A stretch of DNA of 64,000 nt from Arenimonas caeni. GTDB lineage: Bacteria > Pseudomonadota > Gammaproteobacteria > Xanthomonadales > Xanthomonadaceae. Under the pieces are notes generated by a model that worked only from the letters and a program-made list of their open reading frames with translations, was not told the DNA's origin and ran no database searches. The DNA lies in contig NZ_KZ679087.1 in the NCBI RefSeq assembly GCF_003024235.1, positions 1-64,000 on the forward strand. The letters are read 5' to 3'. Position 1 is the stretch's first letter, and each line of letters opens with the position of its first letter. A program made the translations under genes and the position numbers. Shown here piece after piece: positions 43,702 through 52,681 of the stretch.

Positions 43702-43717
43702 GCGCCGGCCTCAGCCC
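43695..43717. terminator. Stop-codon palindrome (GNAT/kbl)
   Basis: GGGCTGAG (43695-43702) pairs perfectly with CTCAGCCC (43710-43717) around CGCCGGC. Both stop codons lie in the arms. It could act as a compact bidirectional terminator, though no T-run follows. Confidence 0.5.
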
Positions 43718-44910
43718 TTGATGACGCCCAGCTCGCGGCCGACGCGGATGAAGGCGTCGATGGCGCGGTCGAGCTGCTCGCGGGTGTGGGCGGCGCTCAT
43801 CTGGGTGCGGATGCGGGCCTGGCCCTTGGGCACCACCGGGAAGAAGAAGCCGATCACGTAGATGCCTTCCTCGAGCAGGCGCGCCGCGAACTTCTGCGCC
43901 AGCGGCGCGTCGTAGAGCATCACCGGCACGATCGGGTGCACGCCCGGCTTGAGGTCGAAGCCGGCGGCGGTCATGCGCTCGCGGAAGTAGGCGGTACTGG
44001 CCTTGAGCTGCTCGCGCAGGTCGCCGGCGGCATCGAGCATCTCGAACACCTTGGTGCCCGCGGCCACCACGTGCGGCGGCAGCGAGTTGGAGAACAGGTA
44101 GGGGCGCGAGCGCTGGCGCAGCATCTCGATCACCTCGGCGCTGCCGGTGGTGAAGCCGCCCAGCGCGCCGCCCAGCGCCTTGCCCAGGGTGCCGGTGATG
44201 ATGTCGATCCGGTCGAGCACGCCCTTGACCTCGGCGCTGCCGCGGCCGGTGTCGCCCAGGAAACCGGTGGCGTGGCATTCGTCGATGTGCACGAGTGCGT
44301 CGTACTTGCGCGCCAGCGCGGTGATCTGGTCGAGCGGGGCGATGAAGCCGTCCATCGAGAACACGCCGTCGGTGGTGATCATGATCGTGCGCGCGCCGTC
44401 GGCCCTGGCCTGCTGCAGCTGCTTCTCGAGGTCGGCCATGTCGCAGTTGGCGTAGCGGTAGCGCCTGGCCTTGCACAGGCGCACGCCGTCGATGATCGAG
44501 GCGTGGTTGAGCGCGTCGGAGATGATCGCGTCCTCCTCGCCCAGCAGCGGCTCGAACAGGCCGCCGTTGGCGTCGAAGCAGGCGGCGTAGAGGATGGTGT
44601 CCTGCTTGCCGAAGAACTGCGAGATCCTGGCCTCCAGCTCCTTGTGCAGGTCCTGGGTGCCGCAGATGAAGCGCACCGAGGCCATGCCGAAGCCGTGGGT
44701 ATCCAGGGCGTGCTTGGCCGCCTCGATCACCTCGGGGCTGTCGGCCAGTCCCAGGTAGTTGTTGGCGCAGAAGTTGAGCACCTTCCTGCCGTCGGCCAGG
44801 GTGATCTCGGCCGACTGCGGGCTGGTGATCACCCGTTCGGCCTTGAACAGCCCCTGTTCGCGGATGGCGTCGAGTTCGGCGGCGTAGCGGGCGAGGGCGG
44901 GGGAGGTCAT
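43711..44910 (-). CDS. kbl: Glycine C-acetyltransferase (2-amino-3-ketobutyrate CoA ligase)
   Basis: Kbl (399 aa) converts 2-amino-3-ketobutyrate plus CoA to glycine and acetyl-CoA, finishing threonine breakdown after Tdh. Alpha-oxoamine synthase signatures are [33 protein letters not shown] and the PLP lysine in [15 protein letters not shown]. Length and sequence fit Kbl rather than BioF or AlaS-type relatives. Its partner tdh lies 1 kb away on the same strand, separated by an opposite-strand porin gene. E. coli kbl-tdh are adjacent, so the split is notable. Confidence 0.93.
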   Translation of the reverse strand: MTSPALARYAAELDAIREQGLFKAERVITSPQSAEITLADGRKVLNFCANNYLGLADSPEVIEAAKHALDTHGFGMASVRFICGTQDLHKELEARISQFFGKQDTILYAACFDANGGLFEPLLGEEDAIISDALNHASIIDGVRLCKARRYRYANCDMADLEKQLQQARADGARTIMITTDGVFSMDGFIAPLDQITALARKYDALVHIDECHATGFLGDTGRGSAEVKGVLDRIDIITGTLGKALGGALGGFTTGSAEVIEMLRQRSRPYLFSNSLPPHVVAAGTKVFEMLDAAGDLREQLKASTAYFRERMTAAGFDLKPGVHPIVPVMLYDAPLAQKFAARLLEEGIYVIGFFFPVVPKGQARIRTQMSAAHTREQLDRAIDAFIRVGRELGVIKG

Positions 44911-44961
44911 GGCAAGGGCTCGGCAAAGGGCGGAGATAGCCCCCCATTATGCCAATCCTGC

Positions 44962-44989
44962 TTTGCTGCACTGCCGCATGCCTTATGAT
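44962..44989 (+). promoter_or_regulatory. Candidate promoter of TorF-family gene
   Basis: TTTGCT (44962-44967) and TATGAT (44984-44989) with a 16-base spacer, in the 203-base divergent gap between kbl and the porin gene. It would give a leader of about 118 bases. No further elements were recognised in the gap. Confidence 0.4.
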
Positions 44990-45113
44990 CGGGGCTGGTG
45001 GACACTGCCGCTCAAAATAATCAACGGGTGGGTCGGAATCATCAACGCCCGATCCCGCTGCATACAACAAGCGCGTTCCAGGCCCATCTGCCCCAACCGA
45101 CGAGGATTTCCCG

Positions 45114-45842
45114 ATGCACACCAAGAAGAAGCTGCTTCCGTTCGCCCTGGCCGCCGCCCTGCTGGCGCTGCCGCTGGCCGCCACCGCCCAGGACGAGGCG
45201 GCCGAAGAAGAAGAGTCCATGTTCAGCTGGAACGCCGCGCTGACCTCCGACTACATGTTCCGCGGCGCCTCCCAGACCGACGGCGAGGCCGCGCTGCAGC
45301 TCGGCGCCGACCTCAACTTCGACAACGGCTTCTACGTCGGCGTCTGGGCCTCGAACGTGGACTTCGGCACCGGCGGCCCGGATGTCGAGGTCGACACCTA
45401 CATCGGCTGGAACACCGACCTGGGCGAGCGCGTCAACCTCGACCTGATGCTCAACCGCTACAACTACCTGGGCGAGCAGGACGGTTACGGCGCCATCGAC
45501 TACAACGAGTTCATCGGCACCCTGACCCTGGACGAGACCTGGTCGTTCACCCTGGGCTACACCAACGATGTCTACGCGCTCGACGACGACGGCTTCTACT
45601 ACGGCCTCGGCGGCAGCTTCGACGTGGGCATGGGCTGGGGCCTGGACGTGACCGTCGGCCACAGCACCTTCGGTTCGTCCACCGGCTACGAGGACTACAG
45701 CGACTTCTCGGTCGGCGTGAACCGCGACTTCGGCCCGGTCAACGTGGCCGTCGGCTACTACGGCACCGACTCGGCCGGCGACGACAACTTCGGCGACACG
45801 GCCGACAACCGCTTCGTGGTGACCTTCTCGATCGGCGGCTGA
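45114..45842 (+). CDS. TorF-family putative porin
   Basis: A 242-aa outer membrane protein with signal peptide (residues 1-25, cleavage after ATA-Q) and a beta-barrel of alternating aromatic and polar strands. The family start SWNAALTSDYMFRGASQTDG and the closing strand NRFVVTFSIGG are characteristic of TorF (Gcw_chp). Strongly acidic, as usual. Family members are uncharacterised porins often near transport genes. It is read alone, between kbl and tdh on the other strand, and ends in a strong terminator shared with tdh. Confidence 0.88.
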   Translation: MHTKKKLLPFALAAALLALPLAATAQDEAAEEEESMFSWNAALTSDYMFRGASQTDGEAALQLGADLNFDNGFYVGVWASNVDFGTGGPDVEVDTYIGWNTDLGERVNLDLMLNRYNYLGEQDGYGAIDYNEFIGTLTLDETWSFTLGYTNDVYALDDDGFYYGLGGSFDVGMGWGLDVTVGHSTFGSSTGYEDYSDFSVGVNRDFGPVNVAVGYYGTDSAGDDNFGDTADNRFVVTFSIGG

Positions 45843-45863
45843 ACCCGGCATTCGATCGAAACG

Positions 45864-45898
45864 AAGAAGGGCGCCCCGCGGGGCGCCCTTCTTTTATT
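45864..45898. terminator. Bidirectional intrinsic terminator (TorF/tdh)
   Basis: A 13-bp perfect stem (45864-45876 with 45881-45893; loop CGCG) with TTTATT following on the plus side, 22 bases after the porin stop. On the minus side the tail is not T-rich, so it serves mainly the porin gene. Confidence 0.8.
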
Positions 45899-45918
45899 GC
45901 GGGGCCGGCGGCAGCCGA

Positions 45919-46956
45919 TCACCCCCAGCTGCAGACCACCTTGCCGCACTGCCCGGTTTCCATCAGCTCGAAGCCCTTCTGGAAATCGTCGATGTGCACC
46001 TGGTGGGTGAGGACCTTCTGCAGCGGGAAGCCGGACTGCACGAGCTGGGTCATCTTGTACCAGGTCTCGTACATCTTGCGGCCGTAGATGCCGTGCAGCA
46101 CCAGGCCCTTGAAGATCACCTTGTCCCAGTTGATGCCGGCGCCGTTGGGCAGGATGCCGAGCAGGGCGATCTTGCCGCCGTGGTACATGCAGTCGAGCAT
46201 GTCGTTGAAGGCGTGCGGATTGCCGCTCATCTCGAGGGCCACGTCGAAGCCCTCCATGTGCAGGTCCTTCATCACGTCCTTGAGCGACTGCTTGGACACG
46301 TTCACCACGCGGGTGGCGCCCATGTCGGCGGCCAGCTTGAGGCGGTAGTCGTTGACGTCGGTGACCACCACGTTGCGCGCGCCGATGTGCTTGCAGATGC
46401 CGGCGGCGATGATGCCGATCGGGCCGGCACCGGTGATCAGCACGTCCTCGCCGACCACGTCGAACTCCAGCGCACAGTGCGCGGCGTTGCCGTAGGGGTC
46501 GAAGAAGGCGGCCAGCTCGGACGGGATCGAGTCCGGGATCGGCCACAGGTTCGAGGACGGCATCACGATGTATTCGGCGAAGGCGCCGTGGCGGTTCACG
46601 CCGATGCCGGTGGTGTTCGGGCACAGGTGCTGGCGGCCGGCGCGGCAGTTGCGGCAGTGGCCGCAGACGATGTGGCCCTCGGCCGAGACGCGGTCGCCGA
46701 TGGCGTAGCCGGTGACGCCCGGACCCATCTCGACGATGCGGCCGACGAACTCGTGGCCGATCACCAGGCCCGGCTTGATGGTGCGCTGGCTCCACTCGTC
46801 CCACTTGTAGATGTGCAGGTCGGTGCCGCAGATCGCGGTCTTCTCGAGCTTGATCAGCACTTCGTTCGGCCCGGGCGTGGGCACCGGCACCTGTTCCATC
46901 CAGATGCCCTTCTCGGGGTTGCGCTTCACCAGCGCCTTCATCATTTGCTGAGCCAT
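45919..46956 (-). CDS. tdh: L-threonine 3-dehydrogenase
   Basis: Tdh (345 aa) oxidises threonine to 2-amino-3-ketobutyrate with NAD+. It is a zinc medium-chain dehydrogenase: catalytic-site [14 protein letters not shown] and GHEFVGRI, structural-zinc cysteines [15 protein letters not shown], and NAD site [20 protein letters not shown]. coli Tdh is 341 aa. The product is unstable and normally passed to Kbl. TATAAT (47005-47000, minus) lies upstream. kbl is not downstream of it but 1 kb further along the minus strand after the porin gene. Confidence 0.94.
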   Translation of the reverse strand: MAQQMMKALVKRNPEKGIWMEQVPVPTPGPNEVLIKLEKTAICGTDLHIYKWDEWSQRTIKPGLVIGHEFVGRIVEMGPGVTGYAIGDRVSAEGHIVCGHCRNCRAGRQHLCPNTTGIGVNRHGAFAEYIVMPSSNLWPIPDSIPSELAAFFDPYGNAAHCALEFDVVGEDVLITGAGPIGIIAAGICKHIGARNVVVTDVNDYRLKLAADMGATRVVNVSKQSLKDVMKDLHMEGFDVALEMSGNPHAFNDMLDCMYHGGKIALLGILPNGAGINWDKVIFKGLVLHGIYGRKMYETWYKMTQLVQSGFPLQKVLTHQVHIDDFQKGFELMETGQCGKVVCSWG

Positions 46957-46999
46957 GTCCGGTTCCGTGGCGGGCCCGAGGCGGGCCGGTCAGCCGACA

Positions 47000-47005
47000 A
47001 TTATA
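47000..47005 (-). promoter_or_regulatory. tdh: -10 TATAAT of tdh
   Basis: A perfect TATAAT on the minus strand 43 bases before the tdh start, predicting transcription start near 46993. The -35 region is GC-rich and unmatched. Confidence 0.5.
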
Positions 47006-47035
47006 CGCCGGCGGCGTTAACCGGCCGGGAAGGAT

Positions 47036-48181
47036 TCAGGGCAGCTCGATGCGCCAGCCCAGGGCCAGCAGCCGCTCGTCCAAGAAGCCGTGGCCGAAGC
47101 GCTGGCGCCACTCAATGAAGGCCGACTGCCCCCCGGGGAAGACGAACACCGCGCCCAGCGCCGCCTCGCCCCAATCGGCGTCGGCGTCGTCGGTTTCGAA
47201 CACCACGGGCGTGCCGTTGGCGTCGCCGACGAAGCGCACCGCCAGCGGCCGCGACGGGTTGGCGAACTCGTGCCGCCAGCCCACCCGGGCCAGCGGCTGC
47301 CAGACGCCCCAGCTGGCCGACACCGTGCGCGACAGGCCCAGGTCGAGGCGGCCGCGGTGGCTGGTGATGCTGCGGCCGGGCACGGAGATCGCCAGGCCGG
47401 CGCCTCCGGTTTCGGAATAGGCCTCGATTTCCGTTCGCTGCCAGTCCACGCCGCCCGAGACCTGCCACTCCCAGCCCGCGGCCGGTTGGCTCCAGGACAG
47501 GCCCAGGCCGGCGAGCCGGCGCCGGGCGCTGGCGTCGGCACTGGCCAGCGTCTGCACCGACGTGCCGTCGGGCAGGGTGTAGTCGATGGCGCGGCGCAGC
47601 GCGTAGTCGCCGTCCAGCCAGCCGGCGTAGGCGTCCACCGACAGCGCGTCGACGGGCATCCAGCCCAGCATCAGCAGCGCGCCGCCGTAGCGGGTGCGGG
47701 TGCTGCCGTCGGAGGCCAGGAAGTCGAGCTCCTCGCGGGCGTGGCTGGCAAGCAGGCCCAGCCGCCAGCGTTCGTGTGGCGCCCAGTCCACGCCGGCCGA
47801 CAGGGCCCAGGTGTCGCCGTCGAAGGGCGCCTCGTTGATGCCGTCGCGGCGCTTGAGCCGTCCGCTGTCGGCGCTGGCGAACACCGACCAGCCGCCGCCG
47901 AGTTCGCTGCGCGCTTCGGCCTTGTCGGGGGCGCCGTCGCGGGTGGCTGCGCGTCCCTGGCCGGGGATCTCGCCGAGGAAGTTGCCTGCCGCGGACAAGT
48001 CGCGACTGCCCGGGCCGCCGTTGGCGATCTCGAGGCAGCGCTGTTCCAGATCGCTGCCCGGGGCGGCGCCGGGGCAGAGCGCGGACCAGAGGCTTGCCAG
48101 CGCGTCGTCGGGCGCCTGCGCCCGCGCCGGACCGGTGGAAAGGGCCAGCAGGCCCGCCAGCACGCAAGCAAGTGCACGCAT
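47036..48181 (-). CDS. Autotransporter-type beta-barrel protein without passenger
   Basis: A 381-aa exported protein (signal MRALACVLAGLLALSTGPARA) whose C-terminal 270 residues resemble an autotransporter translocator barrel: alternating strands such as TWALSAGVDWAPHERWRLGL and SAFIEWRQRFGHGFLDERLL, ending LALGWRIELP. Only a short region with two cysteines (LCPGAAPGS; QRCLEIANG) precedes it, so there is no conventional passenger. It may be a stand-alone outer-membrane porin-like barrel. It is divergent from the S46 peptidase gene. Function unknown. Confidence 0.75.
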   Translation of the reverse strand: MRALACVLAGLLALSTGPARAQAPDDALASLWSALCPGAAPGSDLEQRCLEIANGGPGSRDLSAAGNFLGEIPGQGRAATRDGAPDKAEARSELGGGWSVFASADSGRLKRRDGINEAPFDGDTWALSAGVDWAPHERWRLGLLASHAREELDFLASDGSTRTRYGGALLMLGWMPVDALSVDAYAGWLDGDYALRRAIDYTLPDGTSVQTLASADASARRRLAGLGLSWSQPAAGWEWQVSGGVDWQRTEIEAYSETGGAGLAISVPGRSITSHRGRLDLGLSRTVSASWGVWQPLARVGWRHEFANPSRPLAVRFVGDANGTPVVFETDDADADWGEAALGAVFVFPGGQSAFIEWRQRFGHGFLDERLLALGWRIELP

Positions 48182-48246
48182 ATCCAGGTCCCCTTGTCCC
48201 CTGCCGAAAGTCTGGGCCGGAGGTGGCTGCCCGCGAACGCCGCCGC

Positions 48247-48255
48247 TGCTAGGCT
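48247..48255 (+). promoter_or_regulatory. Possible extended -10 of S46 peptidase gene
   Basis: TGCTAGGCT (48247-48255) fits TGnTAnnnT, 33 bases before the start codon; no -35. Weak. Confidence 0.3.
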
Positions 48256-48287
48256 TGGGGTTTAGCCACCACCAAGGTCACAAACGT

Positions 48288-50417
48288 ATGCGCGTAGCAA
48301 TCCTGGCCGCCTCCCTGGCGCTGTCCCTGTCCGCCCAGGCCCGCGAGGGCATGTGGGTGCCGCAGCAACTGCCGGAGATCGCCGGCCCGCTCCGGGAGGC
48401 CGGCCTCGAGCTGCCGCCGGAACAGCTGGCCAACCTCACGGGCGACCCGATGGGCGCCGTCGTGGCGCTGGGCGGCTGCACGGCCTCGTTCGTCTCGCCC
48501 GAGGGCCTGGTGGTCACCAACCACCACTGCGCCTACGGCGCGATCCAGCTCAACTCGACCGCCGAGCGCAACCTGATGAAGGACGGTTTCGTCGCCACCG
48601 AGCGCGCCCAGGAGCTCTCGGCCGGCCCGAACGCCCGCGTCTACGTAATGGACCGCATCACCGACGTGACCGACAAGGTGCAGGCTGCGGCCGGCGACCT
48701 GGGCGGCATCGAGCGCAACAAGGCGCTCGAGGCCATCCAGAAGCAGCTGATCGCCGAGTGCGAGGAAGGCGAGGGCTACCGCTGCACGCTCTACAGCTTC
48801 TTCAGCGGCCAGACCTACCGCCTGTTCCGCCAGGTCGAGATCCGGGACGTGCGCCTGGTCTACGCGCCCCCGGGCAGCATCGGTGCCTACGGCGGCGACA
48901 TCGACAACTGGATGTGGCCGCGCCACACCGGCGACTTCGCCTTCTACCGCGCCTACGTCGGCAAGGACGGCAAGCCGGCCGCCTATTCCGAGGACAACGT
49001 GCCCTACCAGCCCTCGCAGCACCTCAAGCTCGCGCCGGAAGGCCTGGAGAAGGGTGATTTTGTGATGGTCGCCGGCTACCCGGGCACCACCAGCCGCTAC
49101 GCCCTGTACGACGAGTTCCAGGCCGTGGCCGACTGGCAGTACCCGGTCGTGGGCCAGCACCTGCGCAACCTGGTGGCCATCATCGAGGCCGCCGGCAAGG
49201 CCGACGCCGACCAGGAAGTGAAGTACGCCAGCCAGGTGCGCGGTTACCACAACGCCATGAAGAACTGGGAAGGCCAGCTCGAAGGCTTCGCCCGCATCGA
49301 CGCCAGCGCCACCAAGCGCAGCGAGGAGCAGGCCGTGCTGGCCTGGCTGCGCGGGCAGGGCGGCAAGGGCAAGGCCGGCCTCGAGGCGCACGCGAAGCTG
49401 GTGGCCCTGGCCGCCGAGACCCGCGAGACCCGCGAGCGCGACCTCGTCCTCGCCCAGATCGCCAACGGCGGCCTGCTCGGCAACCTGCGCATGCTCCATC
49501 GCCTGGCCATCGAGTCGGCCAGGCCCGACGCCGAGCGCAGCCCGGGTTACCAGCAGCGCGACCTGCCACGCAGCCAGGGCGCGGTGCAGCAGCTCGAGCG
49601 CCGCTACCACCCGGCCATGGAGAAGCAGCTGATGGCCTACTGGCTGCGCGAGTACCTCAAGCTGCCGGCCGGCCAGCGCGTGGAAGCCATCGACGCCTGG
49701 CTGGGCGGCAACGACGAGGCGGCGATCAGCCGCGCGCTCGACGCCACCTACGGCGGCACCGGGCTCGAGGGCAGCGAGGCCCGCATGGCCCTGCTCGGCG
49801 CCGACCAGGCCACGATCGAGTCCAGCCAGGATCCGCTGATGAAGCTGGCGGTGGCGCTGCACCCGACCATGAAGGCCATGGAGGATCGCAACGACGCGCG
49901 CTCGGGCGAACAGAACCGCTACCGCCCGGTCTTCCTGGCCGCGGTGCAGGACTACAAGCGCAGCCAGGGCAAGGCCGTCTACCCGGACGCCAACCTCAGC
50001 CTGCGCATCACCTACGGCAACGTGCAGGGCTACGCGCCGAAGGACGGCGTGTTCTACACGCCGTTCACCACGCTCGACGGCCTGGTCGCCAAGGCCACCG
50101 GGGTCGAGCCCTTCGACGCGCCCAAGGCGCAGCTCGACGCCATCGCCGCGATGAGCGCCGAAGAGAAGGCCGCCGTGCCGGTGAACTTCCTCTCCGACCT
50201 CGACATCACCGGCGGCAATTCCGGCTCGCCGGTGCTCAACGGCAAGGGTGAGCTTGTCGGCCTGGCCTTCGACGGCAACTGGGAGTCGGTGAGCTCGAAC
50301 TGGGTGTTCGACCCGGCCATGACCCGCATGATCGCCGTCGACCACCGCTACATGGTCTGGGTGATGGACACCGTCTACCCGGCCCGCCACCTGCTGCAGG
50401 AAATGGGCGTGCGCTGA
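48288..50417 (+). CDS. S46-family dipeptidyl peptidase (DPP7-like)
   Basis: A 709-aa periplasmic serine exopeptidase releasing dipeptides. Signal peptide MRVAILAASLALSLSAQA. Catalytic residues: His in TNHHCAYGAI (residues 79-80), Asp in GAYGGDIDNWMWPRHTGDF, and Ser645 in ITGGNSGSPVLN. The residue 18 after Ser645 is Gly (LAFDGNWE); by comparison with DPP7 (Gly) versus DPP11 (Arg), this predicts a hydrophobic or broad P1 preference rather than Asp/Glu. The N-terminal Gly-Met-Trp after the signal is also typical. Single gene with a REP-like palindrome behind it. Confidence 0.92.
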   Translation: MRVAILAASLALSLSAQAREGMWVPQQLPEIAGPLREAGLELPPEQLANLTGDPMGAVVALGGCTASFVSPEGLVVTNHHCAYGAIQLNSTAERNLMKDGFVATERAQELSAGPNARVYVMDRITDVTDKVQAAAGDLGGIERNKALEAIQKQLIAECEEGEGYRCTLYSFFSGQTYRLFRQVEIRDVRLVYAPPGSIGAYGGDIDNWMWPRHTGDFAFYRAYVGKDGKPAAYSEDNVPYQPSQHLKLAPEGLEKGDFVMVAGYPGTTSRYALYDEFQAVADWQYPVVGQHLRNLVAIIEAAGKADADQEVKYASQVRGYHNAMKNWEGQLEGFARIDASATKRSEEQAVLAWLRGQGGKGKAGLEAHAKLVALAAETRETRERDLVLAQIANGGLLGNLRMLHRLAIESARPDAERSPGYQQRDLPRSQGAVQQLERRYHPAMEKQLMAYWLREYLKLPAGQRVEAIDAWLGGNDEAAISRALDATYGGTGLEGSEARMALLGADQATIESSQDPLMKLAVALHPTMKAMEDRNDARSGEQNRYRPVFLAAVQDYKRSQGKAVYPDANLSLRITYGNVQGYAPKDGVFYTPFTTLDGLVAKATGVEPFDAPKAQLDAIAAMSAEEKAAVPVNFLSDLDITGGNSGSPVLNGKGELVGLAFDGNWESVSSNWVFDPAMTRMIAVDHRYMVWVMDTVYPARHLLQEMGVR

Positions 50418-50432
50418 GCCGCCCATTGCCAC

Positions 50433-50460
50433 TGTACGAGCGCCTTCGGGCGCTCCTACA
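50433..50460. repeat. REP-like palindrome with TTCG loop
   Basis: GAGCGCC (50438-50444) pairs with GGCGCTC (50449-50455) around TTCG. The stem continues as TGTA (50433-50436) with TACA (50457-50460) across one C-C mismatch. This matches, by memory, the TGTAGGAGCGC...GCGCTCCTACA type of REP element in gammaproteobacteria. It lies between the S46 peptidase and ribonuclease genes. Confidence 0.6.
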
Positions 50461-50509
50461 AAGGGGTGGGAATGTTTTACAGTGGGGCAACCGAAAAAGG
50501 GGTCCCAGC

Positions 50510-51895
50510 ATGCAGGTACGTTTCCATGGCGCCGCCGGTGAAGTCACCGGCTCCTGCCACGAGGTCGAGGCCAACGGCCATCGGCTGCTGCTCGATTGCG
50601 GCATGATCCAGGGCAGCGACGAGGACGAACGCCGCAACTGGGATCCGTTCCCGTTCGACCCCCAGGAAATCGACGCGGTCGTGCTCAGCCACGCCCACAT
50701 CGACCACAGCGGCCGCCTGCCGCTGCTGGTCAAGCGCGGCTACCGCGGCCCGATCTGGACCCAGTGGGCCACCGCCGACCTGCTCAAGGTGATGCTCGAG
50801 GACGCCGCCTCGCTGGCCGAGATGGACGCCGAGCGCGACAACAAGTACCGCCGCGACGGCAAGACCAACCACAAGCCGCTGTTCAACCACGGCGACGTGG
50901 CCCGGGTGCTCGACCAGGTCCGCGCCATCGACTACGACCAGCCCAAGAAAATCCTCGGCGGCGTCACCGTCACCCTGCGCGACGCCGGCCACATCCTGGG
51001 TTCGGCCTCGGTGGAGGTGGTTGCGGACGAACCCACCGGCCGGCGCACGCTGGCCTTTTCCGGCGACATTGGCCCGCACGGCACGCCGATCCTGCGCGAC
51101 CCGGTGCCGGTGCCGGCGGCCGACCTGGTGCTGCTCGAGTCGACCTACGGTGGTCGCGAGCACCGCGAGCGCGGCGCCACGCTCGACGAAATAAAGGACG
51201 TCCTGGACCACGCTTGGGCCGACCAGGGCAACGTGATCATCCCGGCCTTCGCGGTCGGCCGCAGCCAGGAGCTGCTGTACTGGTTCGCGCGCCAGTGGGA
51301 CGAGTGGGACATGTCGCGCTGGAAGATCTTCCTCGACAGCCCCATGGCGATGCGCGTGGTGGACGTCTACGGCCGCCACGAAACGCTGTTCGACGAGGAT
51401 GCGCAGGAAGTCTGGAACGGCCGCCCCCATCCGTTCAAGCTGCCCAATCTGCACCTGACGCCGGAAGTGTCCCAGTCGCAGGAGATCAACAACATCCGCG
51501 GCGGCGCGATCATCATCGCCGGCTCGGGCATGTGCAACGGCGGCCGCGTGCGCCACCACCTGCGCCAGAACCTGGGGCGCAAGCAGGCGCACGTGATGTT
51601 CGTCGGCTACCAGGCCAAGGGCACGCTGGGCCGCCGGCTGGTGGACGGCGCCGAGTCGGTGCGCATGTGGGGCGAGGAGATCCGCGTCAACGCAGTGCGC
51701 CATACCGTCGGCGGCCTGTCGGCGCATGCCGGCCAGTCGGGCCTGGTGGATTGGTACGGCCAGATCGCCGGCCGCCCGCCGGTCGTACTGGTGCACGGCG
51801 AGGACGACGCCCGCGAGGCACTGGCCACCGCGCTCGACCGCAAGCTGGGCGCGACGGTCAGCCTGGCGCGGCCGGAAATGACCGTCGAGGTCTGA
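50510..51895 (+). CDS. MBL-fold beta-CASP ribonuclease-like protein
   Basis: A 461-aa metallo-beta-lactamase-fold protein of the beta-CASP type, related to RNA endonucleases (Ysh1/CPSF-73, TTHA0252). The zinc motif HAHIDHSGRLPLL is complete, further zinc ligands come from DAGHILGSASVEV and GDIGPHGTPILRD, and the beta-CASP part includes VIIPAFAVGRSQELLYWFAR and AGSGMCNGGRVRHHL, with the closing HAGQSGLVDW. It probably processes RNA, but substrate is unknown. ATG 50510 gives the family N-terminus. The DUF2189 gene begins four bases after its stop. Confidence 0.87.
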   Translation: MQVRFHGAAGEVTGSCHEVEANGHRLLLDCGMIQGSDEDERRNWDPFPFDPQEIDAVVLSHAHIDHSGRLPLLVKRGYRGPIWTQWATADLLKVMLEDAASLAEMDAERDNKYRRDGKTNHKPLFNHGDVARVLDQVRAIDYDQPKKILGGVTVTLRDAGHILGSASVEVVADEPTGRRTLAFSGDIGPHGTPILRDPVPVPAADLVLLESTYGGREHRERGATLDEIKDVLDHAWADQGNVIIPAFAVGRSQELLYWFARQWDEWDMSRWKIFLDSPMAMRVVDVYGRHETLFDEDAQEVWNGRPHPFKLPNLHLTPEVSQSQEINNIRGGAIIIAGSGMCNGGRVRHHLRQNLGRKQAHVMFVGYQAKGTLGRRLVDGAESVRMWGEEIRVNAVRHTVGGLSAHAGQSGLVDWYGQIAGRPPVVLVHGEDDAREALATALDRKLGATVSLARPEMTVEV

Positions 51896-51899
51896 GCCC

Positions 51900-52673
51900 A
51901 TGTCGTCGACCGGCGGCGAACCCGCAGTCGAACGACCGTTCGCGGTGCCCTGCCGCGAACTCGACGCCGGTGCGCCGCTGCGCTGGCTGCGCGCCGGCTG
52001 GCGCGACTATCGCCGGTCCCCGGGCCTGAGCCTGCTGTTCGGCGTCGCGATCGTGCTCGCCTCCATCGCGATCTCGGCGCTGGCCTGGTGGCTCGGGCGT
52101 TTCGCCCTGCTGGCGGCCCTGCTCTCGGGCTTCATCTTCGTCGCGCCGCTGGTGGCGGTCGGCCTGTACTGCGTGAGCCGCGAGCTCGAGGCCGGGCGGC
52201 GGCCGGAGCTGCGCGATTCCTTCGTGCTGGCGCGGCGCGTGGTGGGGCAGGCCGGCGTGTTCGCCCTGGCCCAGGGCGTGGTGCTGATGCTGTGGTCGCG
52301 CGCCGGCATGATGGTCAATGCGCTGGTGCCGGTGGAGCGGGGCGACCTGGCCACCTGGATCGAGTTCCTGGCCATCGGGTCGGCGGCCGGTTCGGTGTTC
52401 GCCGCCTTCACCTTCGCCGCCGCGGCGTTTTCGCTGCCGATGATCGCCGACCGCGACGTCGACATGGTCACCGCCGGCGTGTCGAGCGTGAACGCGGTGC
52501 TGCGCAACAAGGGCGTGGCCCTGCTGTGGGCGGTGCTGATAGTGCTGCTCACCGCGGTGGGTTTCGCCACCGCCTTCCTCGGCCTGGCGCTGGTGATGCC
52601 CTGGCTGGCCTACGCCACCTGGCACGCCTACCGCGACACCCTCGACGCCTCGGACTGGCCGCGGCTGGACTGA
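51900..52673 (+). CDS. DUF2189 integral membrane protein
   Basis: A 257-aa protein with a hydrophilic start (SSTGGEPAVERPFAVPCREL) and about six membrane segments, e.g. LSLLFGVAIVLASIAISALAW and VALLWAVLIVLLTAVGFAT. The layout matches DUF2189, found widely in proteobacteria and of unknown function. It starts four bases after the ribonuclease gene and may be co-transcribed. It converges on the DUF4440-like lipoprotein gene; the two stops form a 12-bp perfect palindrome. Confidence 0.82.
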   Translation: MSSTGGEPAVERPFAVPCRELDAGAPLRWLRAGWRDYRRSPGLSLLFGVAIVLASIAISALAWWLGRFALLAALLSGFIFVAPLVAVGLYCVSRELEAGRRPELRDSFVLARRVVGQAGVFALAQGVVLMLWSRAGMMVNALVPVERGDLATWIEFLAIGSAAGSVFAAFTFAAAAFSLPMIADRDVDMVTAGVSSVNAVLRNKGVALLWAVLIVLLTAVGFATAFLGLALVMPWLAYATWHAYRDTLDASDWPRLD

Positions 52674-52681
52674 GGCCTCAG
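52670..52681. other. Stop-codon palindrome CTGAGGCCTCAG
   Basis: A perfect 12-base palindrome contains the TGA of the DUF2189 gene (52671-52673) and the complement of the lipoprotein stop (TCA 52678-52680). With no loop it cannot fold as a hairpin, so it is a sequence coincidence of convergent stops or a binding site, not a terminator. Confidence 0.4.
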
